Origin: an uncultured Actinomycetes bacterium
GTDB lineage: Bacteria > Actinomycetota > Thermoleophilia > Solirubrobacterales > Solirubrobacteraceae
Direction of reading: 5' to 3'
DNA length: 64,000 nt
Assembly (NCBI GenBank): GCA_937888775.1
Contig: CALAQT010000089.1
Span: 1 to 64,000 of the forward strand
Positions 35,878 through 43,423 of the stretch are shown one piece after another (positions within the stretch are counted from its first letter, which is position 1; each line of letters opens with the position of its first letter). A program made the translations under genes and the position numbers. The notes under the pieces were generated by a model, which was not told where the DNA came from, did not search any database, and saw only the letters and a program-made list of their open reading frames with translations.

Positions 35878-36118
35878 GCTGTGAACCGATGGGTGCCCCG
35901 CGTCGATCGCCTGAAAGCTCGAAGCACCGCACACATGATGCTGGCTCTCATCAACGCGACCTAACTCCAGCCTCCGCGTGGGCTCGATGCCGCCCCCCGG
36001 ATCCCGCGTGAGCTCCCCGTCGCGCCCGGCGGATGGATCCGCCACGATTCCGGCTCGCGACGTGTAGGTATCGACGTGCAGGCGTTCGCTAGCGCTCCTG
36101 CGGAGCTCGTCGCGGTCC

Positions 36119-37222
36119 CTACGCCGCCATCAGTTCGTCGCGCTTGCCGGCGACCTGGTCGAACAACTCCCGGAAGGACTTGGCGAACTTCTCCACACCC
36201 TCGCGCTCGAGCACCGCGACCACGTCGTCATAGTCGACGCCGGCGTTCGCGAAGCGCTCAAGCGTACGTCGAGCTCCGTCGACGTCGCGCTCGAGCGTGT
36301 CCGCCACGCGACCGTGGGCTTGGAACGCCTCGACCGTCTCCTGCGGCATGGTGTTGACGGTTTGCGCTCCGATCAGCTGCTCCACGTAGACGACGTCCCG
36401 ATAGGCAGGGTTCTTAGCCGACGTCGAGGCCCACAAGCACCGCTGCGGCGAGGCTCCGGCCCGTTCGAGCTCCTCCCACTCCGCGCCGCTGAACAGCTCC
36501 TTGTAGGTCTGGTAGGCAAGCCGCGCGTTGGCGATCGCCAGCGTCCCTTTCAGGTCCTCGTGACCTCCGAGCTCGTCCAGACGCCGGTCGGCCTCCGTGT
36601 CGACCCGCGAGACGAAGAACGACGCGACCGACGCCACCGAATCTAGAGCGCCGCCAGCGTCTCGCAATCGTCGCAGGCCGCGCAGGTACGCCTCCGCCGC
36701 CGCACGGTGGCGCTCCAGCGAGAACAACAGCGTGACGTTGATCGGGATGCCGGAGGCGATCGACTCCTCGATCGCGTTCAGGCCCGGCTCCGTCCCCGGG
36801 ATCTTCACAAACAGATTGGGGCGATCGATCATCTGATGGATCCGTTTGGCCTCAGCGAATGTGCCTTCCGAGTCGTAGGCGAGATTCGGATCGACCTCAA
36901 GCGATACCCATCCATCCCGAGTCGGCTCACCTCGCTCGAACACGGGACGCAGCAGATCGCATGCGCCTCGGATGTCCTCCCGCGCCAGCGCCAGGAACAC
37001 CTCCTTGGGATCTTGTTCCTTACGCAGCAGCTCGCGCAGCTGTTCGTCATAGGCGTCGCCTTCGCCGATCGCGCCCTGGAAGATGGTCGGATTGGAGGTG
37101 ACGCCGACGACGCCCTCGTCGATCAACTCAGCCAGGTCGCCGTCTTGCACGAACGAGCGCGAGAGGTGATCGATCCAGGCGCTCTGGCCGTGATGGGCTA
37201 AATCCTGAAGGGGTGTCGGCAT
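36119..37222 (-). CDS. tal: transaldolase
   Basis: Non-oxidative pentose phosphate enzyme that moves a dihydroxyacetone unit via a Schiff base, 367 aa, of the long actinobacterial type. VVGVTSNPTIFQGAI lies near residue 40, the Schiff-base Lys in NLFVKIPGTE (about 140), INVTLLFSLERH, VASFFVSRVDTEAD and the C-terminal RCLWASTSAKN, all diagnostic. ATG 37222 has GGGAG six bases upstream and fits the family start MPTPLQDLAHHGQSAW; the longer open frame is not used. In many actinobacteria tal sits with tkt and zwf; here it is alone. Confidence 0.95.
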   Translation of the reverse strand: MPTPLQDLAHHGQSAWIDHLSRSFVQDGDLAELIDEGVVGVTSNPTIFQGAIGEGDAYDEQLRELLRKEQDPKEVFLALAREDIRGACDLLRPVFERGEPTRDGWVSLEVDPNLAYDSEGTFAEAKRIHQMIDRPNLFVKIPGTEPGLNAIEESIASGIPINVTLLFSLERHRAAAEAYLRGLRRLRDAGGALDSVASVASFFVSRVDTEADRRLDELGGHEDLKGTLAIANARLAYQTYKELFSGAEWEELERAGASPQRCLWASTSAKNPAYRDVVYVEQLIGAQTVNTMPQETVEAFQAHGRVADTLERDVDGARRTLERFANAGVDYDDVVAVLEREGVEKFAKSFRELFDQVAGKRDELMAA

Positions 37223-37436
37223 GAGAAGCTCCCGTAAGAGGTTGGCCGTGAGTAGCGGTAAGCCTCGGCCGATCGCTCGCACGTGCCGGCCGAGAGTCTT
37301 CAGGGTAGACGCTCCAGATGAACATCATCACTCATTCGGACGTCGGCTACGCCATCGTTGAGCCGGACAAGGTCGAGAACCACACCATCCGACGGATCCG
37401 AAGGGTCACAGCCTGCCAGCAGGTGAGGACAGGTCC

Positions 37437-37709
37437 GTGAGCGACTGCGTATGGCTTCTGCGACATGGGGATACCGAATGGACGCGCGCAGGGCGTCATA
37501 CCGGCAGGCTTGACATACCGGCGAGCGACGCGGGACGCGAGCAGGCTCGAGACGCCGAACGACTACTGACCCGCATGCGTTTTGCGCACGTTCTCGCAAG
37601 CCCTCAGACGCGGGCGCTCCAGACAGGTCAGCTGGTCGGTAGTCGAACGCCGCGCGACGGGACCGCTGCTGCGACTGTGGAATCCCACCGCGGACGAGAC
37701 CGTTTCAGG
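37437..37709 (+). pseudogene. histidine phosphatase (phosphoglycerate-mutase fold), internally deleted
   Basis: The N-terminal 66 codons are a clear histidine phosphatase: LLRHGDTEWTRAGRHTGRLD carries the RHG catalytic motif and ASPQTRALQT the second Arg. After about 37640 the frame is lost. In the next frame GPLLRLWNPTADET looks like the C-terminal end of the same family. The middle 100 or so residues, with the second catalytic His, are missing, so an internal deletion is inferred. The 3' part runs into the end of the convergent coxG gene. GpgP and similar sugar-phosphatases belong to this superfamily, but what this one did cannot be said. Confidence 0.65.
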
Positions 37710-37710
37710 A

Positions 37711-38829
37711 CTAGCGGCGAGCCCGCCTGAACGCGAGCAGCGCGACCAGCAGACCGACCACGAACGCAAACGGCGCGGGGTTGTTCTTGGCCCGGCCCCA
37801 AAGCACCGAACCGATCAGCGCCAGACCGTCCAACGGCTCGATCGAATGGACCGGTGCACCAGCGTCACCCGGGCCCGGGTCACCGCTGCTCGCTCCACCC
37901 GCGCTCCCGCCTGCACCTAGGGCCGCAGCCCCCGCCGGAGCCGCGGCACCCACGCCGGCGCTGCCATTTGCCGGCGCCGCGCCGCCGTCGGCGCCCACCT
38001 GCGCAGGAGTCGTACCGGCCTCGGCAGCGCCAGCACCAGCCTCAGCAGCGCCCGCACCCTTGGCGGCTCCCGCACCCTTGGCAGCGCCAGCACCACCCTT
38101 GGCGGCGCCCGCACCACCCTTGGCGGCGCCCGCACCACCCTCACCCGCACCCGCCTCTGCAGCACCCGCACCAGGCTCCCCAGCGCCCGCACCACCCTCA
38201 CCCGCACCCGCACCGGCCTCTGCTGCACCCGCACCAGGCTCCCCAGCGCCCGCACCACCCTCGCTCGGAGCAGCACCATTCCCGGCGGCCCCGGCAGCAC
38301 CGTCACCATCGCCGGCGCCGGCTTCCACACCAGCCACACCGCCACTGGAGCCCGCAGCCACCTCGCTCGGGTCAGGCGCCCCGGCCAGCGACGTCTGCAG
38401 GCATTTGGCGAAGTCACGCAGCAGCCGCTCGGAGATGTCCTCGATCATCCCGCCGCGGCCGAAGCGCGCCAGGCGTCCGGTGATGTGGTAATCGGTGTCC
38501 ACCTCCACACGCGTCGTCTCGTCGCCGAGGGCCGTGAGCTTGGACTTGATCGTCGCCTTGGCGCCGCCCTGGCCCCGCTTGTCGGTTCCAGCGGCGTGCA
38601 TCGTCGCCGTGTGAGCGTCCTCTTGAAGGTCGTCCATCTCCAGCTTGCCGCTGTAGGAGGCCGAGGTCGGCCCGATCTTGACCCTGAATGTGCCGTTGTA
38701 GCTGCCGTCCTCGTTGCGGCCGGTGACGGCTGCGCCGGGCAGGCAGGGCGCCACCCGCTCGATGTCGATCAGCGTCGACCAGACGCGGTCGATCGGCGCG
38801 GCGACCTCAAATGACTGCTCTAGCTTCAT
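37711..38829 (-). CDS. coxG: CoxG-like protein: SRPBCC domain, long Gly/Ala linker, membrane anchor
   Basis: A 372-aa protein in three parts. Residues 1-150 are a CoxG/SRPBCC domain with APIDRVWSTLIDIERVAPCLPGA, split as ID...RVWSTLIDIERVAPC and LPGAAVTG, and TRVEVDTDYHITGRLARFG. Residues about 155-330 are a low-complexity linker of Gly, Ala, Glu and Lys in near-repeats such as GAGAAEAGAGAGEGG. Residues about 345-365 are a membrane helix (FAFVVGLLVALLAF) followed by RRARR. In Afipia (Oligotropha) carboxidovorans CoxG recruits CO dehydrogenase to the membrane and the quinone pool, so this is likely the anchor of the hydroxylase. Its start overlaps the mobA-like gene by 23 bases; last gene of the cox operon. 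Confidence 0.88.
   Translation of the reverse strand: MKLEQSFEVAAPIDRVWSTLIDIERVAPCLPGAAVTGRNEDGSYNGTFRVKIGPTSASYSGKLEMDDLQEDAHTATMHAAGTDKRGQGGAKATIKSKLTALGDETTRVEVDTDYHITGRLARFGRGGMIEDISERLLRDFAKCLQTSLAGAPDPSEVAAGSSGGVAGVEAGAGDGDGAAGAAGNGAAPSEGGAGAGEPGAGAAEAGAGAGEGGAGAGEPGAGAAEAGAGEGGAGAAKGGAGAAKGGAGAAKGAGAAKGAGAAEAGAGAAEAGTTPAQVGADGGAAPANGSAGVGAAAPAGAAALGAGGSAGGASSGDPGPGDAGAPVHSIEPLDGLALIGSVLWGRAKNNPAPFAFVVGLLVALLAFRRARR
38033..38275. repeat. short tandem repeats coding the CoxG Gly/Ala linker
   Basis: Imperfect repeats of 15-18 bases (GCGCCCGCACCACCCT-like) recur about a dozen times, with a longer duplication of about 60 bases between 38150 and 38260. They code for Gly/Ala/Glu/Lys runs on the minus strand. 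All changes keep the frame, as expected for a selected linker. Confidence 0.75.
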
Positions 38830-39385
38830 TGCGAATTGCCTCCAGGTCGTCAGGGGTGTCGACGTCGCGGCCCGAACTCAGATGGCCGCACTCGATTACC
38901 GGTCCACCTTGGAGCAGGCCTCGCGCTCCGCGATCGCCGGTCAGCTCGGATAGCGCCTGCAACTGCTCGGCGCCCAGCACGACGGGATGGCCGGGACGAC
39001 CGCCGTACACGGCTCGGGTGCCGCCCGGCTGATCGACGAAGCGGCCGATCAGCTGAGGGGTCAGCAGTGGCTCGTCGCCGAGCGTGACGATCACCTTGCC
39101 GGCGCCGGCCGCCAAAAGCACCGAGGCGCCGCAGCGCAACGACGCAGCCTGGCCGGTGTGCCAGTCTGCGCAGATCACCGGTTCGGCGCGCCCCAGGTCG
39201 ACCCGCTCGCGCACCTCGTCCGCGTGCGCGCCCAGCACGACCACTATCCGCTCCAGCTCGGCGACCTCGCACTGGGCGGCCACCGCGTAATCCAGCAGCG
39301 GCCGACCGTCGAGCTCGGCCAGCAGCTTGGGCTGGTCGCCGAACCGGGTTCCCGCGCCGGCGGCCAGGATCAGCCCCGCGATCAC
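38807..39385 (-). CDS. MobA/MocA-like nucleotidyltransferase of the cox cluster
   Basis: NTP-transferase fold, 192 aa, with LILAAGAGTRFGDQPK near the N terminus, VVVLGAHADEV, IVTLGDEPLLTPQLIGRF, a GRPGHPVVLG segment and DVDTPDDLEAI at the end. This group (MocA/MobA-like, also called CoxI-type) forms the cytosine or guanine dinucleotide form of molybdopterin; molybdenum hydroxylases such as CoxL use MCD. It lies between coxF and coxG. The start is GTG 39385, which lies inside the first copy of a 37-bp tandem repeat; the longer open frame upstream is only the repeat translated. Repeat changes could alter initiation. Confidence 0.83.
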   Translation of the reverse strand: MIAGLILAAGAGTRFGDQPKLLAELDGRPLLDYAVAAQCEVAELERIVVVLGAHADEVRERVDLGRAEPVICADWHTGQAASLRCGASVLLAAGAGKVIVTLGDEPLLTPQLIGRFVDQPGGTRAVYGGRPGHPVVLGAEQLQALSELTGDRGARGLLQGGPVIECGHLSSGRDVDTPDDLEAIRNEARAVI

Positions 39386-39487
39386 GCCCGCGCCACCGCA
39401 CAAATCAGGCCACCCCGAACACGCCCGCGCCACCGCACAAATCAGGCCACCCCGAACACGCCCGCGCCACCGCACAAATCAGGCCTC
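39383..39487. repeat. 37-bp tandem repeat across the mobA-like start region
   Basis: Units begin at 39383, 39420 and 39457; the first two are identical and the third diverges near its end. The repeat fills the gap between the coxF stop (39494) and the mobA-like gene and includes that gene's GTG start codon, so the initiation region is present in three copies. Confidence 0.85.
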
Positions 39488-39493
39488 CCCCGA

Positions 39494-40549
39494 TCACGCC
39501 GGTGCCGCCGAATGGATCGAGCCGCGCACGTTGGCCAGCCGGCCGCCCTCACGGCCGTGGCGCGCCGCCACCACTTCGGCGAGGATCGACAGCGCCGTCT
39601 CTTCACGGTTGGTGGCGCCGAGGTCGAGTCCGACCGGAGCCGACATCCGCGCCAGATCCTCGTCCGCCAATCCCTGCGCCAGCAGGCGCTCGCGGCGCTT
39701 GGCCTGAGCGCGACGCGAGCCCATTGCGCCGATGTAGCGGGCTGGCGAGCGCAGCGCAATCGTGAGCGCAGCGTCGTCGAGCTTGGGGTCGTGCGTCAGG
39801 ACGGCGATCGAGGTGGCGGGGTCGATCCCCCCCAGCCGCGCGAACGCCTCCTCAGGCCAGGCGGCGATCACCTCCTCGGCGTCTGGGAAGCGCTCGGGCG
39901 TCGCGAACCTGGCCCGCGGGTCGACCACGTACGGCCTCCAGCCGGCGGCGCGCGCCAGCTTGCACAGCGCCGCGGCGATGTCGACCGCGCCGAACAGGAT
40001 CACCCGCGGCGGGGGGGCGACGACGTCGACGAACAGGGCCTCGTGGCGCTCGGAGACCTCTGACCACAGCGCCTCAGAGGCCAAGCGCACCGCTTCGCCA
40101 TCGAGCTCCGGCGAACCCAGCGACCCACGCCGGGCGCCGTCGGCTTCCAGCAGCAGCTTCGCGCCCGCCCCCTCGCCTTCCATCAGCGTGACCTCGGCCG
40201 CTCGCCCGCCCACGGCCGCGATCTCGCTGAAGCGCCCCGGCTGATATTCCTGGACCCAAACGTCGATCTCCCCGCCGCAGGGAAGCCCGACCGCCCAGGC
40301 CTCGTCGTCGGCGATCCCAAAGTGCACCAGCCGCGGCGGCTCGCCCGACAGGACGCTGTCGGCGATCTCCACCACCGCGCCTTCGACGCAGCCACCGGAC
40401 ACGCCGCCGATGATCTCGCCGTCGCCGTTGACGGCCATCTTGGAGCCCGGCGGGCGGGGAGCCGAGCGGGTGAAGTCGACCACGGTGGCCAGCGCGATCT
40501 TGTCGCCACGCTCGGTCCACTTGTCAAGCTGGGGCAGGACGTCGTTCAC
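39494..40549 (-). CDS. coxF: CoxF/XdhC-family maturation protein
   Basis: A 351-aa protein of the XdhC/CoxF family, which binds the molybdenum cofactor and helps its sulfuration and insertion into hydroxylases. The N-terminal XdhC domain has ATVVDFTRSAPRPPGSKM and GGVSGGCVEGAVVE, whose Cys may bind the cofactor. The C-terminal Rossmann domain (about 185-340) has VILFGAVDIAAALCKLA, VVDPRARFATPERFP, VLTHDPKLDDAAL and YIGAMGSRRAQAKRRERL. The usual GxGxxA here reads GAVDIA. The start overlaps the coxE stop by four bases. Confidence 0.9.
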   Translation of the reverse strand: MNDVLPQLDKWTERGDKIALATVVDFTRSAPRPPGSKMAVNGDGEIIGGVSGGCVEGAVVEIADSVLSGEPPRLVHFGIADDEAWAVGLPCGGEIDVWVQEYQPGRFSEIAAVGGRAAEVTLMEGEGAGAKLLLEADGARRGSLGSPELDGEAVRLASEALWSEVSERHEALFVDVVAPPPRVILFGAVDIAAALCKLARAAGWRPYVVDPRARFATPERFPDAEEVIAAWPEEAFARLGGIDPATSIAVLTHDPKLDDAALTIALRSPARYIGAMGSRRAQAKRRERLLAQGLADEDLARMSAPVGLDLGATNREETALSILAEVVAARHGREGGRLANVRGSIHSAAPA

Positions 40550-41703
40550 ATCTCCTCCAATATGGCAGCTAGCTGCTCGAGCGAAGCCAGCGAGTTGCCC
40601 GCCAGCAGCTGGTCGGTGTGCGGCACAGCCGCGCGCATCCCGCGCGTCAGCGGCTCGTAGTCAGGATGCGCGGCGAGCGGGTTCAGCCAAACCAATTTGT
40701 GTGCGGTGCGCCGCAGCCGCCCCATCTCGGCCGCCAGCAGCTCCGGGTCGCCCCGGTCCCAGCCGTCGGACAGGATCACGATCACCGCGCCGCGCCCCAG
40801 CCGCCGGCCGTGGGCGCGGTTGAGCTCGGACAGCGCGGCGCCGATCCGGGTCCCGCCGGAGAAGTCCATCACGGCGGCCGCGGCCCGCTCCAGGGCATGA
40901 TCGTGGTCGCGTCCGGTCAGCTCGTGGGTGATCCGCGTCAGCCGGGTGCCGAACGCGAACGCCTCCACGCGCCGGCGCGCGGCCACGCACGCCTGGATGT
41001 ATTGCAGCAGCATTCGCGCGTAGGGGGCCATCGAACCGGACACGTCGCAGATCAGCACCAGCTGGCGCGGACGGCGGCTGGGCACCCGCCAGCGCCGGTG
41101 CACAGGCTCGCCGCCGGTCCGCAGCGACTCCCGCATGATCTGTCGCAGGTCCGGGGTGTGCCCGCGCCGGCGCGACGCGCGGGTCCTCCGGGACAGGCGC
41201 GTCGGTCCGCGCCGCGCCAGGCGGGCGATCAGCTCCCGCGCCGCGGCCATCTCCGCCTCGGTGTAACGGGAGAAATCCTTGGTGCGCAGCAGCTCGACCT
41301 CGCTCCAGGCCGCCGGCACGGGAACCGCTCCGCGCTCGGCGGGCTGATCGGCCGAACGCGGGATGCCCGCGTGGGGCAGGGCGGCGCGCTCGATCGATCC
41401 CAGCTCATTTAGCGGCTGGTCGCGGCCGGGCGGCCGGCCGTCGCCGAACACGGCTACGAACGCCAGATCGAAGCGGGCCAGATCGTCTCGGTTTGAGCAC
41501 AGCACCGTCCGCAGCGCCAGCCGCGCCTGGTCGCGTGACTGGGGCGCGACGGCGTCCAGCGCGCTGTGGGCGGTCAACAGCTCCCCGACGCCGACCCGGC
41601 CGCCCTGAGCGCGCATCGCGTCGGCCAGCGCGCTGAGCCCACTCGTCACCGATTCGCTGACGCCCGCCAGCGTCAGCGCACCGGCCGACGCATGATCAGA
41701 CAC
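40546..41703 (-). CDS. coxE: CoxE: VWA-domain (MIDAS) protein
   Basis: A 385-aa partner of the AAA+ protein CoxD in inserting sulfur or copper into the active site of the large subunit in studied CO dehydrogenases. The C-terminal von Willebrand A domain (about 215-370) carries the MIDAS set DVSGSM, Thr in GGTRIG and Asp in LSDGWDRGD. The N-terminal half is helical, with a strongly basic hinge of Arg (LSRRTRASRRRGHTP). The start is GTG 41703, which overlaps the coxD end by eight bases; a longer frame to 41730 is less likely. Confidence 0.9.
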   Translation of the reverse strand: MSDHASAGALTLAGVSESVTSGLSALADAMRAQGGRVGVGELLTAHSALDAVAPQSRDQARLALRTVLCSNRDDLARFDLAFVAVFGDGRPPGRDQPLNELGSIERAALPHAGIPRSADQPAERGAVPVPAAWSEVELLRTKDFSRYTEAEMAAARELIARLARRGPTRLSRRTRASRRRGHTPDLRQIMRESLRTGGEPVHRRWRVPSRRPRQLVLICDVSGSMAPYARMLLQYIQACVAARRRVEAFAFGTRLTRITHELTGRDHDHALERAAAAVMDFSGGTRIGAALSELNRAHGRRLGRGAVIVILSDGWDRGDPELLAAEMGRLRRTAHKLVWLNPLAAHPDYEPLTRGMRAAVPHTDQLLAGNSLASLEQLAAILEEM

Positions 41704-42553
41704 CCTCCAGGACCTTTCGCTCGCGCACACGCAGCACGTCCTCGTGGACCTTCAACGCGGCACCGAGGGTCTCCTCCAGATCGGCGTTGTCGCCGAGCGC
41801 CAGCAGCGCCTGTGCCCAGACGAGCGTCTCGCCGACTCCGGGCAGCTTGTAAAGGTCGCCCTGGTCGCGCAGCCTGCCGACGGCGTTGACGACCCGAGAG
41901 GCGATCGCCTCAGGGACCTCGGGCAGCCGCGCCGCGACGATCGCCCGTTCGCGCTCAGGAGTTGGGTAGTCGATCCAGTGATACAGGCACCGGCGTTTGA
42001 GCGCGTCGTGCAGTTCGCGGGTACGGTTGGAGGTCAGCACGACGATCGGGCGGCGCTGCGCGGTGATCGTCCCCAGCTCGGGGATCGTGACCGCGAAGTC
42101 CGACAGGAACTCCAGCAGGAAGGCCTCGAACTCGTCGTCGGCCCGGTCGACCTCGTCGATCAACAGCACCACTGGCTGGGCGGGGTCTGATTCGATCGCG
42201 TCCAGCAGCGGCCGGCGCAGCAGATAGCGCCGCGCGAACAGCTCGCCTTCGTCGACGCCACTTTCGGCCGCCCGCAACGCCAGCAGCTGTCGGGCGTAGT
42301 CCCAGTCATACACCGCGTGGTGCAGGTCGATCCCCTCGTGGCACTGCAGACGGATCAGCCGCGCCCCGATCGCTGCCGCCAGCGAACGGGCGACTTCGGT
42401 CTTGCCGACACCCGCCTCGCCCTCCAGCAGCAGCGGCTGCTCGAGCACAACCGCCAGGTGGACCGCCAGCGCGAGCTGGCGGTCGGCCAGATAACCCTCG
42501 GTCGCGAGCGCGGCGGCGGCGTCCTCTACGGACCGGATCTCCGCGACGCTCAC
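41696..42553 (-). CDS. coxD: CoxD: MoxR-type AAA+ ATPase
   Basis: A 285-aa AAA+ chaperone of the MoxR group. Walker A is LEGEAGVGKTEVA (about 43-55), HEGIDLHHAVYDWDYARQ is the CoxD-typical insertion, Walker B is VVLLIDEVDRAD, sensor 1 VVLTSNRTRELHDAL, and the arginine finger lies in LKRRCLYHWIDYP. With CoxE it assembles the active-site cluster. It overlaps coxE by eight bases and follows coxM by 24 bases on the same strand. Confidence 0.92.
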   Translation of the reverse strand: MSVAEIRSVEDAAAALATEGYLADRQLALAVHLAVVLEQPLLLEGEAGVGKTEVARSLAAAIGARLIRLQCHEGIDLHHAVYDWDYARQLLALRAAESGVDEGELFARRYLLRRPLLDAIESDPAQPVVLLIDEVDRADDEFEAFLLEFLSDFAVTIPELGTITAQRRPIVVLTSNRTRELHDALKRRCLYHWIDYPTPERERAIVAARLPEVPEAIASRVVNAVGRLRDQGDLYKLPGVGETLVWAQALLALGDNADLEETLGAALKVHEDVLRVRERKVLEGV

Positions 42554-42577
42554 GTCAGCCTTGGGCCCTCGCCACAG

Positions 42578-43423
42578 TCACGCTCCACCGCTGGCCTGCT
42601 CCAGCGCGCGTCGCGTGAGCACCCGTGCCAGATGGCGCTTGTACTCGGGGCTCGCGTTCAGATCGCCCGGGGGGTCAGTCCCCTCGGCTGCCTGCTCGGC
42701 CGCCTTGGCGATGTTCGCGGCGCTGAGCGACTGGCCGCGCAGCGCCTCCTCCACCGCGGTCGCGCGCAGGGGCACCGAGGACATGTTTGTGAGACCCACG
42801 CGAACATCCTCGCAGGTGTCGCCGGACTTCTTGACCACGACGCTGACCGCGACCATCGCCCAGTCCTCGCTGCGACGGTTGAACTTCTGGTAGTCGTAGC
42901 CCCAGCCGTCCAGTGCCGGGAACCGGATCTCGGTCAGAACCTCGTCGGGCGCGACGGCAGTCTCCAGGTAGTCCTTGAACAGCTCGCCGGCCGCCACCGT
43001 GCGCTGGCCGCCGGGACCCTGCAGCGTGACCGTCGCGTCGCAGACCATCATCACCGCGGGGAGATCGGCGGCGGGATCGCCGTGGGCCAGACTGCCGCCG
43101 ATCGTGCCCCGGTTGCGCACCTGCGGATCGGCGATCGTGCCCGCCGCCTGCGCGATCAGGCCCAGCTCGGCGGTGTGCTCGAGCTCGGTGTGGCGAGTCA
43201 GCGCGCCGATCCTCCAGCTGCCGTTCTCACGCTCGATGCCGGCCAGACCGGGCACCTTGCGCATGTCGATCAGCAGCGACGGCGCGGCCAGGCGAAGCTT
43301 CATCAACGGAATCAGCGAATGACCGCCGGCCAGCAGCTTGGCATCCTCGCCGCCCTGTGAGAGCGCGCTGATCGCGTCCTGCAGCGACTCGGGTGCCGTG
43401 TAGTCGAACTCGGCAGGGATCAT
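42578..43423 (-). CDS. coxM: CoxM-like FAD subunit of molybdenum hydroxylase
   Basis: Medium, FAD-binding subunit, 281 aa, that passes electrons from the iron-sulfur clusters to the acceptor. The FAD motifs are LLAGGHSLIPLMKLRLA (about 31-47, AGGHS) and TIGGSLAHGDPAADLP (about 107-122). The C-terminal CODH flavoprotein domain contains KFNRRSEDWAMVAV. ATG 43423 overlaps the coxL stop by four bases (ATGA). The much longer open frame upstream is antisense-type read-through of coxL. The gene order S-L-M is that of form II clusters. Confidence 0.93.
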   Translation of the reverse strand: MIPAEFDYTAPESLQDAISALSQGGEDAKLLAGGHSLIPLMKLRLAAPSLLIDMRKVPGLAGIERENGSWRIGALTRHTELEHTAELGLIAQAAGTIADPQVRNRGTIGGSLAHGDPAADLPAVMMVCDATVTLQGPGGQRTVAAGELFKDYLETAVAPDEVLTEIRFPALDGWGYDYQKFNRRSEDWAMVAVSVVVKKSGDTCEDVRVGLTNMSSVPLRATAVEEALRGQSLSAANIAKAAEQAAEGTDPPGDLNASPEYKRHLARVLTRRALEQASGGA

